Shown here: positions 11,198 to 21,800 of the stretch, one piece after another
Layout: every line of letters begins with the position of its first letter
Position numbering within the stretch: position 1 is the stretch's first letter
Origin: Bathymodiolus japonicus methanotrophic gill symbiont
GTDB taxonomy: Bacteria; Pseudomonadota; Gammaproteobacteria; Methylococcales; Methylomonadaceae
Length of the DNA stretch: 64,000 nucleotides
Assembly: GCF_019721995.1 (NCBI RefSeq)
Contig: NZ_BLYC01000001.1
Location: 1-64,000, forward strand
Direction of reading: 5' to 3'
Program-made: the position numbers and the translations under genes
Notes under the pieces: generated by a model
What the model saw: the letters and a program-made list of their open reading frames with translations, nothing else
What the model was told of the DNA's origin: nothing
Databases searched by the model: none

Positions 11198-12238
11198 ATG
11201 ATTGAAACCGATCGCATTATTAGTGCCAGTAGCCAGGTTGATGAAGAGCGCCAAGACCGCGCTATCAGGCCGAAAACCCTTAAAGATTATATCGGTCAGC
11301 AAGCTTTATGTGAGCAGATGGAAGTGTTTATTCAGGCATCGGTCGCGCGTAAAGAAGCGCTGGATCATGTGCTGATTTTTGGCCCGCCTGGGCTGGGTAA
11401 AACCACGCTGGCAAATATTATCGCCAATGAAATGCAGGTTAATCTCCGCCAGACTTCTGGTCCTGTACTGGATAAAGCGGGTGACCTAGCCGCTTTGCTG
11501 ACTAACCTGGAAGCGCATGACGTACTGTTTATCGATGAGATTCATCGCTTAAGCCCTATAGTCGAAGAAATTCTCTATCCAGCGATGGAAGATTATCAAA
11601 TTGATATTATGATTGGTGAAGGGCCAGCCGCAAGGTCGATCAAACTCGACTTGCCTCCTTTTACTTTAGTCGGTGCGACTACCAGAGCTGGATTACTAAC
11701 CTCACCATTGCGCGACCGATTCGGGATTATCCAAAGACTCGAATTTTATTCAGATAGTGAACTAAGTCAAATCGTAACCCGTTCTGCACAAGTACTGGGT
11801 ATTCAGATAGATGCGAGTGGCGCGCAGGAAATAGCCAAGCGTTCGCGCGGCACACCGCGTATAGCTAACCGCTTATTAAGGCGGGTACGTGATTATGCAC
11901 AAGTGAAGGGCGATGGTACGATTAATAAAGTTGCCGCGCAGCAGGCCTTAGCCATGTTAAAAGTGGATCACTGTGGTTTCGATCAACTGGACAGGCGCTT
12001 GCTAAAAATCATTATCGATAACTTCAGTGGCGGACCTGTTGGGCTAGATACTCTGGCTGCTGCCATTAGCGAGGAGCGGGGAACCATAGAAGATGTGCTG
12101 GAACCTTATTTAATTCAGCAAGGCTTTATTATGCGTACCCCCCGAGGCCGTGTAGTCACGGGAAAAACCTATCAACACTTTGGTCTAAAAGCGCCTAAAC
12201 AGATTGCCGATAATCTGGACTTGTTCGCAGAAGAGTAA
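11198..12238 (+). CDS. ruvB: Holliday junction branch-migration helicase RuvB
   Basis: Hexameric AAA+ motor that drives branch migration with RuvA. The 346 residues contain Walker [10 protein letters not shown], Walker [12 protein letters not shown], sensor [18 protein letters not shown], and a C-terminal winged helix ending [17 protein letters not shown]. ruvA and ruvC are not adjacent. It converges with the GDT1 gene. Confidence 0.97.
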   Translation: MIETDRIISASSQVDEERQDRAIRPKTLKDYIGQQALCEQMEVFIQASVARKEALDHVLIFGPPGLGKTTLANIIANEMQVNLRQTSGPVLDKAGDLAALLTNLEAHDVLFIDEIHRLSPIVEEILYPAMEDYQIDIMIGEGPAARSIKLDLPPFTLVGATTRAGLLTSPLRDRFGIIQRLEFYSDSELSQIVTRSAQVLGIQIDASGAQEIAKRSRGTPRIANRLLRRVRDYAQVKGDGTINKVAAQQALAMLKVDHCGFDQLDRRLLKIIIDNFSGGPVGLDTLAAAISEERGTIEDVLEPYLIQQGFIMRTPRGRVVTGKTYQHFGLKAPKQIADNLDLFAEE

Positions 12239-12261
12239 GCCAGCTTATGCAGAATCAGGTC

Positions 12262-12921
12262 TTAATGTAGCCGGGATAGAAACTGGTTGAATGAATTAAA
12301 CGTAGCATTAAATTCGAGATAGGTGTGATATGCTGCAAAACCAGCTAAAAGAATAAACAGTACACCACTTAAACGGTGTAACAGGCGCAAAGGTATTTTT
12401 TTCAGTAGGGTTCGGCCTGCAATAACACCGAGTATGGATGTACTTGTTAGAGCGAGTGTAGCGCCAATCCAGGTTGCGGCGGGTAGAGCCGTACTACTAA
12501 GTGCAGCCACGGCAAGTTGCGTTTTATCGCCAAATTCAGCCACTGTAATCAGCAAAAAAGTAGTTATAAAAAGATTATGAGCGCTTTTTCCCTGTACCTC
12601 TGTGTCTGCTTCACTTTCGCTAAAAAATAAAGACTGCACACCAAAAACTGCAAACAGTACAGTCACCACTGCGGCAACGATATATCCAGGTACCCAGTTA
12701 GCAATCGCAGCACCAAATAATACCGCCAGCGTATTTAGTAATGCAAACGCCGTAATAGCGCCAAAAATAACAGGTTTTGCCCGGTTTTGTGCTGCCAGCG
12801 TCATGCAGACTAGCTGGCTTTTATCACCCATTTCAGCCACAAAAATCAAGGCATAGCTGGTACTAATAGGTGTCAACCAGGTAAAAAAAACTGTGGGTAA
12901 GTGTAGTGAAGAAAAATCCAT
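12262..12921 (-). CDS. GDT1/TMEM165 (UPF0016) family cation transporter
   Basis: A 219-residue membrane protein with two family signatures in an inverted-repeat layout: EMGDKSQL near residue 30 and EFGDKTQL near residue 129, each within hydrophobic segments. Bacterial members such as MneA are manganese exporters; other members exchange Mn or Ca. The substrate is inferred from the family. It lies 38 bp downstream of the VOC gene on the same strand. Confidence 0.88.
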   Translation of the reverse strand: MDFSSLHLPTVFFTWLTPISTSYALIFVAEMGDKSQLVCMTLAAQNRAKPVIFGAITAFALLNTLAVLFGAAIANWVPGYIVAAVVTVLFAVFGVQSLFFSESEADTEVQGKSAHNLFITTFLLITVAEFGDKTQLAVAALSSTALPAATWIGATLALTSTSILGVIAGRTLLKKIPLRLLHRLSGVLFILLAGFAAYHTYLEFNATFNSFNQFLSRLH

Positions 12922-12959
12922 GAATCAGCTGTTGTTAATATTTAATAACGGTAAAAGAA

Positions 12960-13334
12960 TTATCTCCCGATCACTTCAATTGCATTAGCGTCCAGATCAC
13001 GAAAAAACAGGGCTTTGCGTCCTGATTTACTCATCGTATAGAACACATTATTGTTATCCAGAGATTCGCGGACACATTCAAAATTATCAACCGTTAACGC
13101 AACATGCCGATCACGTCCGCCATGCTCAGGCCGTCCAGAAGTGGGATCTATATTATCGAGTAATAAAATATGTAATTGCTGATCTTCCCCTAGCTGAAAC
13201 CAGGCACCTGGAAACCCAAGATCAGGCCTTTCAATCTGCTGTAAGCCAATGATTTCAGTATAAAATTTTATTGAAGCGTCTAAATCAGAAATCATCAGGC
13301 TGGAGTGATGTAATAAGAAATTTAAATTTGTCAT
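12960..13334 (-). CDS. VOC (glyoxalase/bleomycin-resistance fold) protein
   Basis: The 124 residues form one VOC unit: LLHHSSLMISDLDASIKFY, GAWFQLGEDQQLHILL, HVALTVDNF and a closing RDLDANAIEVIG. Potential metal ligands are the early His, the Gln/His in the centre and the C-terminal Glu. It is too small and divergent to name a substrate. It probably shares a transcript with the downstream transporter. Confidence 0.82.
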   Translation of the reverse strand: MTNLNFLLHHSSLMISDLDASIKFYTEIIGLQQIERPDLGFPGAWFQLGEDQQLHILLLDNIDPTSGRPEHGGRDRHVALTVDNFECVRESLDNNNVFYTMSKSGRKALFFRDLDANAIEVIGR

Positions 13335-13682
13335 TTTAATAGGTTTGTTATATCCAGGGGGTGGTTAAAAGTACATTATTTTGTCTAAGGAACGCGCACG
13401 GATAAGCTGGGTACACCGCTACGCTGGCGCAGAATTTATGTTCGTATTCAATGCGTAGAAGGCGAGCATAAACACAAGTTATTTGTTGAATTTATTTCGT
13501 GCACGTTTGTATGGCAGGTTTGCTTTATTTTCAGGAATGCCATAATAACATCAATTACAGCTATTGAGTTATGCGTTGAATCAGGCGTGAATTAATGGGC
13601 TTATTTCTGTGCTATCCTGCTTATAGTCATATTTATGATTCAGCATTAATTCGACTGAATTCTATATCTAGATATGTACTAA
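13335..13682. other. Intergenic region with an imperfect repeat
   Basis: No gene is seen. Bases about 13386-13510 resemble 26970-27138 (see that entry). The rest is AT-rich with no recognised feature. Confidence 0.6.
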
Positions 13683-14181
13683 CTGAAGTTTCCCAATAAT
13701 TATTTATGGTAAAATTGAAACTATGCTACAACTATATGAAAAAAATAGTCTTTTCATTCGTTTCAAATGCTATTGCCTACGCTGAAAATCCTGGAAACGG
13801 AGCTTTAGCGAAGTGAAGATTTTTAGTCCGCGATAGCCGTAGGGCCGTTGTTTTGTCGGAGTCTGAGCGTTAGCGAAGGTGGAGACAAAATAAAAGGCCA
13901 TCCGACACGGCGTCAAGTCATTTGGAGCCTATGTTCCGACCCCTTGTTGGGTCGGGACGAGGTGACGAGGACGAATCGGGGCCGCCGGAGGCATAAGTGG
14001 TCGCGTTAAGTTTTTGCTGCTTGCTTGGGCTGGGATGCCCAAAACAAGCTTTCGCAAAAATAGCGACTCCCCGAAGGGGAATTAAGTAGGGGTTTGCTAT
14101 AAACATGGCAAAACCACCTAAAATAAACCTCGATACACCAGCATTGTGTATTTCAGCTACTCAATAATTGGGAAACTTCAG
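13683..14181 (+). mobile_element. D element (MITE), copy D1, interrupted by B2
   Basis: Begins CTGAAGTTTCCCAAT and ends ATTGGGAAACTTCAG. It is the 204-bp D sequence split by B2 at 13780-14074. Removing exactly 295 bp of B2 recreates GCCTAAGGGGAATT as found in uninterrupted copies D5 and D6. No convincing target duplication is visible here. Confidence 0.9.
13780..14074 (+). mobile_element. B element, copy B2 (295 bp)
   Basis: Starts CGCTGAAAATCCTGG and ends GACTCCCCGA. It is inserted in MITE D1 with no target duplication. The uninterrupted D copies prove its exact ends up to a one-base ambiguity. Confidence 0.95.
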
Positions 14182-14192
14182 CTAAGTACTAT

Positions 14193-14472
14193 CGCTGAAA
14201 ATCATGGAAACGGAGCTTAGCGAAGTGGTGATTTTTAGTCCCTGAAAGGCGACAGGGCAATTCGCTGATTCGACGTGTGCTAGCAGCACGCGAGAGGAGC
14301 AAGAATTGCATTCCGAATAGCCGTCCAGCCAGTGAGGTAGTAATGACGAAGCGGCTTTTGTGCGTAGTCGTTGCGGACGCAGGGCGTTCAGGGCATCTCC
14401 CATCCGCTGCGTAGGTGAACGAATTATGGCGACAGGAGTCCCGGAATTTCGTGAGGTAGCATGGCGCGCCTG
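14193..14472 (+). mobile_element. A element, copy A2 (280 bp)
   Basis: Full A sequence (CCCTGAAAGG variant of the second hairpin), lying 11 bp after D1 and within the last codons of the DUF4136 gene. Exact removal restores the native stop. Confidence 0.93.
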
Positions 14473-14743
14473 TTCTTAGGTGGGAAATTAGATAAAATTT
14501 TCGCGACATATTTTTGTACCAGCTCGTCACTTTTTTCTCTGTCAGTAGCTTTAGGTAAACGTCCATCCGCTGCACCGCGCCAGATAAGCTGATCTGTTTT
14601 AGGGTTGATAATATCAATAATCAGTGTCCCCTGTTTGTAATGTGTAACCTGCGTTTTTGAACCCGTATTGTACATCACACCCATACCCCGGCCATAATAG
14701 CCATAGCCTGCTCTATAGTTATATCCCGGATAATAGCCACTAT

Positions 14744-15038
14744 CGCTGAAAATCCTGGAAACGGAGCTTTAGCGAAGTGAAGATTTTTAGTCCGCGATAG
14801 CCGTAGGGCCGTTGTTTTTTCGGAGTCTGAGCGTTAGCGAAGGTGGAGACAAAATAAAAGGCCATCCGACACGGCGTCAAGTCATTTGGAGCCTATGTTC
14901 CGACCCCTTGTTGGGTCGGGACGAGGTGACGAGGACGAATCGGGGCCGCCGGAGGCATAAGTGGTCGCGTTAAGTTTTTGCTGCTTGCTTGGGCTGGGAT
15001 GCCCAAAACAAGCTTTCGCAAAAATAGCGACTCCCCAA
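14744..15038 (+). mobile_element. B element, copy B3 (295 bp)
   Basis: CCTGG sub-type, ending CCCCAA instead of CCCCGA. It is antisense in the DUF4136 gene. The frame is restored only if the two bases after CCCC are counted as part of the element, which fixes the 295-bp length. Confidence 0.93.
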
Positions 15039-15628
15039 AATTATTATAGGTATGGATATCGGTTCTATCATCAATAACGATGCTGTAGTTAACGAAGAAA
15101 TCAACGCTACCATCTGACTTTATTGTGAACCCCTTAGCTGCTAATTGTTGGTCTATAGTTGACCGGATGCGCTGATCCAGAATATTATTTAAATATTTCA
15201 AGCTAGCAGAGTTGTGCTCATTTTCAGCATGCCAGCGGAATGTTTTGAAAGTAGAAAAATCTATTGAGTTATCGTAATCAGTGCTCAATGAAAGCGATGA
15301 ACAGCCGCTAATGGATAAGGTAAAGAAGAAAAGCAAAAGGTAGTATTTCATTTTTGGTCCTTGTAACTCGATGTTCAAGTTTTCAGCTATAACTGGGCTA
15401 AGAAAAGTAAATTTTTCCGGCTTTGTTTTATAAGTGATTGATTTACAATGATGTTGATGCTTTCTTTGTCAGTAAAATTATCAATAAAATCAATCAGTTA
15501 AAAAACTTGAACATCGAGTGTAAGTTGAAATAGTGTTGTGATTTTAGAGTTTATCTGCAAGTAAAAAGCCGCCACTAGTTAATAATTTGCTAATATAGAT
15601 ATTATTTATTGCTATAGATAAGACCGGT

Positions 15629-15865
15629 TTATTTTGATGTTAAAATAGCCAGTGCTTTTTGCACGTGCTCAGCTGTTTCGATTCCTAAATCAGTTAAATA
15701 GCCACCATCATCCCGAGTAACTAAATTCTTTTCGTACAGGCGTTGTATAGCTGCAACAGTTTTCGGTGCGGCTGTATGGTGAACTTTAATACCTTCTTGC
15801 GTCGATGTTAATTTATAACGTGCTAAAATATTCAGTTCTTCGGCAATGTCGGATGAAATGGGCAT
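15629..15865 (-). CDS. Small TIGR02647-type protein
   Basis: A 78-residue protein (MPISSDIAEELNILARYKL start) resembling the conserved short family TIGR02647 of gammaproteobacteria. It is soluble, mostly helical in appearance, and has a winged-helix-like pattern VAAIQRLYEKNLVTRDDGG then YLTDLGIETAEH. This may mean DNA binding, but no function is established. It is isolated, between an interrupted lipoprotein gene and MITE D2. Confidence 0.75.
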   Translation of the reverse strand: MPISSDIAEELNILARYKLTSTQEGIKVHHTAAPKTVAAIQRLYEKNLVTRDDGGYLTDLGIETAEHVQKALAILTSK

Positions 15866-15925
15866 GGTTTAATTCCTTAATTATGATAAAAAATGTAGGC
15901 TGGAAATCTTTGTGTTATTTTATAC

Positions 15926-16129
15926 CTGAAGTTTCCCAATTATTGAGTAGCCGAAATACACAATGCTGGTGTATCGAGGTTTATTTTAGGTGGTTTTGCC
16001 ATGTTTATAGCAAGCCCCTACTTAATTCCCCTTAGGCAATAGCATTTGAAACGAATGAAAAGACTATTTTTTTCATATAGTTGTAGCATAGTTTCAATTT
16101 TACCATAAATAATTATTGGGAAACTTCAG
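15926..16129 (-). mobile_element. D element (MITE), copy D2 (204 bp)
   Basis: Uninterrupted copy in reverse orientation relative to D1. It is flanked by TTTATAC on both sides, a 7-bp target duplication. It lies in the ftsH upstream region, 77 bp before the ftsH ATG, so it may alter that promoter. Confidence 0.92.
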
Positions 16130-16206
16130 TTTATACCATTAAGAGGCAGGCAAAATACAGAAAAATCTAAGAATAAATATAACAGGCAAAATAACAGAGA
16201 AATAAA

Positions 16207-18147
16207 ATGATTAAAATTCTTATGAGGGTCGCAATGTTTGTTGTGATCGGTACTATGTTTTTTACCATGATGGGCAGAATGCAGCCTGATTATGCAAAAA
16301 ACTATACGGTTTTATATTCAGATTTTATCGATGATATACGCAATGGATCTGTATCTGAAGTGACTATCAGCGGTGAAACTATTAAAGGTAAGCTGCGTAG
16401 TGGAGAGCGCTTTATTACTTATAATCCTGGTGATGATCATCTAATCGATGACCTGATCAGCTATGGAGTAAAAATCAGAGTAGCAACGCCTGAAAAGCAA
16501 TCTATGCTCATGCAGATTTTTATTTCCTGGGCGCCTATGTTGTTATTAATTGCGGTCTGGGTCTATTTTTTCCGTAAACAGCAAGGGGGCGGAGCAGGTG
16601 GCGGCGGCCAGATGGGTATGGGCAAAAGTCGGGCAAAATTATTAGAAGAAGATGAGGTTAAAGTCGGATTTTCTGATGTTGCTGGCGTGGAAGAAGCTAA
16701 AGAAGATGTGATGGAAATGGTCGATTTCCTTAAAGACCCATCTAAATATGAATTTGTCGGCGGCAAGATACCGCATGGAGTTTTATTAGTCGGTCCGCCA
16801 GGAACTGGTAAAACTCTTTTAGCGCGGGCTATTGCAGGTGAAGCTAGCGTGCCTTTTTTCTCTATTTCAGGCTCTGATTTTGTAGAAATGTTTGTCGGTG
16901 TCGGGGCGTCTCGTGTGCGTGATATGTTTGAACAGGCAAAGAAACGCGCTCCGTGTATTATCTTTATCGATGAAATCGATGCAGTAGGGCGGCAACGTGG
17001 TGGCTCAGGGCCAGGTGGTGGCGGGAATGATGAGCGTGAGCAGACCTTAAACCAGTTACTGGTAGAAATGGATGGCTTCAGTGATAATGAAGGGATTATC
17101 GTTATTGCTGCAACCAACCGCTCTGATGTATTGGACAAGGCTTTATTAAGACCCGGGCGTTTTGATCGAGAAGTGCATGTAGGGTTACCTGATATTAAAG
17201 GTAGAGAGCAAATTTTGAAAGTTCATGGCAAAAAAGTCCCATTGGATAAAGATTCCAATATCAAGGACTTGGCACGTGGTACACCGGGTTTTTCAGGTGC
17301 TGAATTAGCTAACCTGGTCAATGAAGGCGCTTTGCTAGCTGCACGTAATAACAAGCGGGTAGTCACGATGGATGACCTGGATCGTGCGCGCGATAAATTA
17401 CTGATGGGTGCGGAGAAGCGCTCCATGGTTATGCGCAAGGAAGACTTGTTAATGACGGCTTATCACGAGGCAGGACATGCAATCGTAGGGCAGAATGTAC
17501 CTGAGCATGATCCCGTATATAAGGTGAGTATTATGCCGCGTGGTGGTGCTTTAGGTATTACCATGTTCCTGCCTGAGCGCGATCAATATAGTGCCAGTAA
17601 AGATAAACTGGAAAGTCAGATTTCCGGATTATTTGGTGGGCGTATAGCCGAGGCTATTATTTACGGTAAAAACAAAGTGACTACTGGAGCCTCAAATGAT
17701 ATTGAGCGGGCAACCCAGTTAGCAAGAAATATGGTGACTAAATGGGGCTTGTCAGACAAACTGGGGCCTATGGACTATGGTGATAATGAGGGCTATATGG
17801 GCTCGCAGAGTAAGCCTATGTCTGAACAGATGGCTCAAGTTATCGATGATGAAATCCGCATAGTTATCGATAGAAATTATAAGCGTGCTGAAGATATTCT
17901 AAATGATAAAATAGATATCCTGCATAATATGGCGCATGCTCTGATGGAATGGGAAACCATTGATAAGTTCCAGATAGAAAAGTTACTAGCGGGTGAAAAA
18001 ATTGATTCCCCGGTAGATGAGCCTGATGAAGATGAACCAGAAGAGCCGCAGGCAACTGAGCATGAAACTGAGACAGCTGCTGGCACTCAAAGTAATGATG
18101 CTCAATTAAATGCGAATGCGAGTACGCAAGGCCATCAGGAAATGTAA
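16207..18147 (+). CDS. ftsH: ATP-dependent zinc metalloprotease FtsH
   Basis: Membrane-anchored AAA+ protease for quality control and regulated turnover. The 646 residues comprise a TM helix at about 5-23, a periplasmic domain to about 100, a second TM helix ([17 protein letters not shown]), and the AAA domain with GPPGTGKT and [14 protein letters not shown]. The second-region-of-homology motif is [20 protein letters not shown] and the zinc site is HEAGHA. The acidic C-terminal tail ([11 protein letters not shown]) is of the usual variable kind. An intrinsic terminator follows. Confidence 0.97.
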   Translation: MIKILMRVAMFVVIGTMFFTMMGRMQPDYAKNYTVLYSDFIDDIRNGSVSEVTISGETIKGKLRSGERFITYNPGDDHLIDDLISYGVKIRVATPEKQSMLMQIFISWAPMLLLIAVWVYFFRKQQGGGAGGGGQMGMGKSRAKLLEEDEVKVGFSDVAGVEEAKEDVMEMVDFLKDPSKYEFVGGKIPHGVLLVGPPGTGKTLLARAIAGEASVPFFSISGSDFVEMFVGVGASRVRDMFEQAKKRAPCIIFIDEIDAVGRQRGGSGPGGGGNDEREQTLNQLLVEMDGFSDNEGIIVIAATNRSDVLDKALLRPGRFDREVHVGLPDIKGREQILKVHGKKVPLDKDSNIKDLARGTPGFSGAELANLVNEGALLAARNNKRVVTMDDLDRARDKLLMGAEKRSMVMRKEDLLMTAYHEAGHAIVGQNVPEHDPVYKVSIMPRGGALGITMFLPERDQYSASKDKLESQISGLFGGRIAEAIIYGKNKVTTGASNDIERATQLARNMVTKWGLSDKLGPMDYGDNEGYMGSQSKPMSEQMAQVIDDEIRIVIDRNYKRAEDILNDKIDILHNMAHALMEWETIDKFQIEKLLAGEKIDSPVDEPDEDEPEEPQATEHETETAAGTQSNDAQLNANASTQGHQEM

Positions 18148-18197
18148 CACTTGAGAGAGTGCGCTGCCTTTTAAGTGGCTTATTTGACGTGGGTATT

Positions 18198-18225
18198 AAA
18201 AAAGCGGTTATTAGCCCGCTTTTTT
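18198..18225 (+). terminator. Intrinsic terminator after ftsH
   Basis: Hairpin AAGCGG/CCGCTT with loop TTATTAGC, followed by a T run. Confidence 0.8.
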
Positions 18226-18265
18226 ATGCGCAACATATTGATAATATTAGGAGCTCGGGATTGTA

Positions 18266-19030
18266 ATGAGCAGCATAAATACAAAAAGTACCAGTCAGCT
18301 AAAAATGGAAGCCTCCTGGAAAGAAGTATTGCAGGATGAATTTACCAAGGAATATATGCAGGCTCTAGGTGAATTTTTAAAAGATGCAAAACAACAGGGT
18401 AAAATCATTTATCCCAGAGCCAGTAATTTCTTTGGAGCCTTGAATTTAACGCCGTTTGCTGATGTCAAAGTCGTTATTCTAGGGCAGGATCCCTATCATG
18501 GCCCCGGTCAGGCACATGGCTTGTGTTTTTCAGTTGCCCCTGAAATTCCAGTTCCACCCTCGTTGATTAATATATATAAAGAACTAAGCACTGATTTGTC
18601 GGTAGCTATCCCTGAACATGGTTGCCTGGTTAGTTGGGCGATGCAGGGAGTGCTGTTATTAAACAGTGTGCTGAGTGTAGAGAAAAACCAGGCCGCATCG
18701 CATCAGGGAAAAGGCTGGGAGCAGTTTACTGATAAAATTATTACACAGCTCAATGAACATGCTGAGCAGATAGTTTTTATACTTTGGGGGAGTTACGCGC
18801 AAAAAAAAGGGAACTTTATTAACACCAGTAAGCACCTGGTAATAAACGCTCCGCACCCATCGCCATTATCGGCATATCGAGGTTTTTTCGGACATCAGCC
18901 ATTTTCCCGAAGCAATGAATACCTAGTCAGTAAAGGCATCACTCCCATTACATGGCAATTGCCAGGCAAGCAGGTTGCAACGAGACAGTTTCAGCGGGCT
19001 CAAGCGATTAGTCTGCAACTTGCACAATAG
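18266..19030 (+). CDS. ung: Uracil-DNA glycosylase (family 1)
   Basis: Excises uracil from DNA for base-excision repair. The 254 residues contain the water-activating motif GQDPYHGPGQAHGLCFSV and the C-terminal motif HPSPLSAYRGFFG with the catalytic His and the minor-groove loop. The N-terminus is slightly long; the ATG at 18266 follows GGAGCTCGGGATTGTA, which offers a GGAG site. It is slightly longer than E. coli Ung because of a C-terminal extension after the last core strand. Confidence 0.96.
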   Translation: MSSINTKSTSQLKMEASWKEVLQDEFTKEYMQALGEFLKDAKQQGKIIYPRASNFFGALNLTPFADVKVVILGQDPYHGPGQAHGLCFSVAPEIPVPPSLINIYKELSTDLSVAIPEHGCLVSWAMQGVLLLNSVLSVEKNQAASHQGKGWEQFTDKIITQLNEHAEQIVFILWGSYAQKKGNFINTSKHLVINAPHPSPLSAYRGFFGHQPFSRSNEYLVSKGITPITWQLPGKQVATRQFQRAQAISLQLAQ

Positions 19031-19100
19031 CGACATGTGTAGAATTTGTGGCAGATAAAACATCAGCTAAAAATACTTTTCATGCTAAGGGAATGTATGG

Positions 19101-20993
19101 TTAGCTTTCTTTTGCCTCAAGTTGCTCACTAATTTCCATCCATTCGATCTCGGCCTCTTCCAGAGCTATGTCAACCTGTGACTTTTCTTGAAGTACTTGC
19201 TTTAAGCGCGCTTTATTCGCAGCATCGTATAAACTAGTATCAGCTAACTGACCTTCGAGCTCCTTTTGTTGTTGATGGTACTTTTCAAGCGTTCTATCTG
19301 CTTTTTTTAGTGCATCGTATAAAGGCTTTAATTTTTTTCGTCGCTCGGCATCTAATTTACGTTGTTCTTTCTTATTAATACTGGGTGTATCGTTATTGTC
19401 ACAAGGATTTTCGTTAGCGAGTAATTTTTGCTCATTAAGCCACAGGCGGTAATCATCAAGGTCGCCATCAAAGGGGGAGGCTGTGCCATTGGCAACCAGG
19501 TATAGCTGATCAGTAACCGAGCGGAGCATATGTCTGTCATGCGAAACGATAATAATCGCACCCTGATAATCCTGTAATGCAATACTGAGCGCATGGCGCA
19601 TTTCCAGGTCGAGGTGGTTGGTTGGCTCATCCAGTAATAATAAATTTGGATTCTGGTAAACTAGCATGGCGAGTACCAGGCGTGCTTTCTCGCCTCCTGA
19701 AAATGGAGCGATAGGATCGAAAGTTTTATCATCCTTAAAATTAAAGCCGCCCAGGAAATTCCTTAATTCTTTTTCCGTTGCCTTGGGGTTAATTTTTTGT
19801 AGATGCCATAACGGGCTTTCGTCAAGATGTAATTGTTCTAGCTGATGCTGGGCGAAATAGCCTAATTTTAAAGTATCGGCAAACTGGATCTCTCCGGCGT
19901 TAATGCCAAGTTCGCCGGCCAGGACTTTGATTAATGTTGATTTACCTGCACCGTTAGGCCCTAATAAGCCAATCTGGTCGCCCGGTGAAATAAATAAATC
20001 TATATTATTTAAAATATTGCTATCGCCATATCCTATACTCACGTTTTCCAGTTTAAGCATAGGATTGGGAAGCTTTTCAAGCGCTGGAAAGCTGAAGTGA
20101 AAAGGTGAGTCTACATGCGCCTGGGCAATGAGCTCCATGCGCTGTAATGATTTTATCCTGCTCTGCGCCTGTTTTGCCTTGGTAGCCTGGGCGCGAAAGC
20201 GGGTGATAAAGCTCTGGATATGCGCAATCTCGCGCTGCTGCTTTTCGTATGACGATTGTTGTAATGCAAGTTTTTCGGCACGAATTTTTTCAAAAGCCGT
20301 GTAGTTCCCTGTGTAGATAATCCCTACCTGATTTTCTATATGCACAATATGACCGGTGATAGTGTCCAGAAATTCACGGTCATGAGAAATCAGTAACAAG
20401 GTGCCCGGATATCGACACAGCCACTCCTGTAACCAGATGACCGCATCCAGGTCTAAATGGTTAGTAGGTTCATCGAGCAAGAGTACATCTGAACGGCACA
20501 TCAGTGCCTGGGCAAGGTTTAAGCGCATGCGCCAGCCACCGGAAAATGAACTAACACTCAGTTGTTCCTGTGGCTGTTTAAAGCCAAGGCCATTCATTAA
20601 GCGAGCGGCTCTTGCAGTGGCTGTGTAACCACCGATAATATCCATTTTGCTTAATAAATCAGCCTGTTTGATGCCATCATTATTTTGTTCTGCTGTGTTG
20701 ATTGCTTGTTGTATTTTACGTAATTCCTGATCGCCATCAATAATATATTCAATGGCGGCCTGATCTACAGCCGGTGTTTCCTGTGCAACATGGGCAACTT
20801 CTAGTTGTGGAGGCATGGTAAAATCCCCCGCATCGGGGTGTAGTTCGTTGCGTATCAAAGCAAAAAAACTGGATTTTCCTACGCCATTTGCGCCGGTAAT
20901 GCCGACTTTTTGGCCTTTGTGCAAAGTAAACGAGGTATTGGCAAATAAGACACGAGTGCCACGACGTAAGGAAATATTTTTAAAATTTAGCAT
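19101..20993 (-). CDS. yheS: ABC-F ATPase, YheS type
   Basis: Soluble tandem ATPase that acts on ribosomes; it has no membrane domain. The 630 residues contain two cassettes. The first has GITGANGVGKSS and SSFSGGWRMRLNLAQAL, the second GLLGPNGAGKSTL and PFSGGEKARLVLAML, and each has LLLDEPTNHLDL. An inter-domain linker (about 240-310) and a coiled-coil C-terminal tail (about 530-630) fit the YheS/Uup branch. Length and linker favour YheS; assignment within ABC-F is by family resemblance. Confidence 0.88.
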   Translation of the reverse strand: MLNFKNISLRRGTRVLFANTSFTLHKGQKVGITGANGVGKSSFFALIRNELHPDAGDFTMPPQLEVAHVAQETPAVDQAAIEYIIDGDQELRKIQQAINTAEQNNDGIKQADLLSKMDIIGGYTATARAARLMNGLGFKQPQEQLSVSSFSGGWRMRLNLAQALMCRSDVLLLDEPTNHLDLDAVIWLQEWLCRYPGTLLLISHDREFLDTITGHIVHIENQVGIIYTGNYTAFEKIRAEKLALQQSSYEKQQREIAHIQSFITRFRAQATKAKQAQSRIKSLQRMELIAQAHVDSPFHFSFPALEKLPNPMLKLENVSIGYGDSNILNNIDLFISPGDQIGLLGPNGAGKSTLIKVLAGELGINAGEIQFADTLKLGYFAQHQLEQLHLDESPLWHLQKINPKATEKELRNFLGGFNFKDDKTFDPIAPFSGGEKARLVLAMLVYQNPNLLLLDEPTNHLDLEMRHALSIALQDYQGAIIIVSHDRHMLRSVTDQLYLVANGTASPFDGDLDDYRLWLNEQKLLANENPCDNNDTPSINKKEQRKLDAERRKKLKPLYDALKKADRTLEKYHQQQKELEGQLADTSLYDAANKARLKQVLQEKSQVDIALEEAEIEWMEISEQLEAKES

Positions 20994-21000
20994 AAAAAGT

Positions 21001-21177
21001 ATGGTAAAAATGAAGCAACAACATAATCCCGTGTTTAAGCCACAAGATCGATATTTTGTTAATCAACGAGGCTGGTGGTTTTTTACGATTGAGATGATTA
21101 GTGGGCCATTTAGCAATAAACCAGACTGTGTTGATGCCTGCAGGCATTATATACAAAAGCGTGAGGGACTTTTATAG
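21001..21177 (+). CDS. Small DUF6316-like protein
   Basis: A 58-residue protein starting at ATG 21001 (an alternative ATG is at 21010). The core DRYFVNQRGWWFFTIEM with a following CVDACRHYIQ resembles the short DUF6316 family. It diverges from the yheS start with only 7 bp between them, so its promoter must overlap yheS. Function is unknown. Confidence 0.6.
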   Translation: MVKMKQQHNPVFKPQDRYFVNQRGWWFFTIEMISGPFSNKPDCVDACRHYIQKREGLL

Positions 21178-21278
21178 CAGCACAGTAATAGTTTTCGCCC
21201 AGAGTTTGCAGGTGGGGAGAAAAGTCAGGAGCCAGGTCAAAAAACAGCTAGCTCCTGTAGGAGGTATGGTAGGGGTGT

Positions 21279-21800
21279 TTATCCGTATAGGTCGATCATT
21301 TTTTTCACTTGGCGAGTGAAATCCTTTACATTGCCTGAGGTCACTTTTTCAATAGGAATAACCAGTGCTGCACCGTTATCCAGTACGATATGGATATAAT
21401 CCCGAATATGCTCTATGCGCAAGATGGTGTTCCAGGGCATTTTATTTTTACCACTGGGAGATTTTTCCGCTAAAGCTTTCGGGTCAATTCTTAAAGTATA
21501 ATGCCCGAACATCGCTGCTTTTTCTTTTTTCGTATAGCTCTTTAGTACTTGCTTGCGAAAGCTTAAAATAATGATTTGCGGAATAACCACAGCCCAGCAA
21601 ACAGAGATAGTGACGATATAAATGGCGGTACGATAATCACTATAATAGACCCACAGAAACAGGCCAAAGAGTGCCAGTATTCCAGGAAAAACCAAGCGGT
21701 TTCTTTTTAATTTTTTTTGTAAATTTTCCGATTGATCAATCTGTAACTCATTGTAATGAACTAAATCTCGGTCACCGAATTCATATTCAATTTCAAGCAT
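21279..21800 (-). CDS. YcxB-like membrane protein
   Basis: The 173 residues carry two adjacent hydrophobic segments (LVFPGILALFGLFLWVYY, then IYIVTISVCWAVVIPQIIIL) followed by a soluble part with NKMPWNTILRIEHIRDYIHI. This matches the PH-like YcxB arrangement. Function is unknown. It converges with the DUF6316-like gene. Confidence 0.7.
   Translation of the reverse strand: MLEIEYEFGDRDLVHYNELQIDQSENLQKKLKRNRLVFPGILALFGLFLWVYYSDYRTAIYIVTISVCWAVVIPQIIILSFRKQVLKSYTKKEKAAMFGHYTLRIDPKALAEKSPSGKNKMPWNTILRIEHIRDYIHIVLDNGAALVIPIEKVTSGNVKDFTRQVKKMIDLYG

Larger units (their letters stand above)
14189..15351 (-). pseudogene. DUF4136-type lipoprotein, interrupted by B3 and A2
   Basis: The chosen start, ATG at 15351, gives MKYYLLLFFFTLSISGC, a lipoprotein signal with lipobox cysteine. 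The mature part (STDYDNSIDFSTFKTFRW, later QQLAAKGF and GTLIIDIINPKTDQLIWRG) matches DUF4136. B3 (14744-15038) splits it after YNN; removing 295 bp gives YNNYSGYYPGYNYRAGYGYY in frame. A2 (14193-14472) splits it after NFPPK; removing 280 bp gives PPKK and a TAG at 14189. Both insertions are antisense to the gene. As the sequence stands, translation would run from residue 111 or so into B3. Family function is unknown; presumably an outer-membrane lipoprotein. Confidence 0.85.

Noticed and set aside
16563-17138. Long antisense frame inside ftsH
   Set aside because: Shadow of the biased codons and glycine-rich stretch of ftsH; no ribosome-binding site or family.
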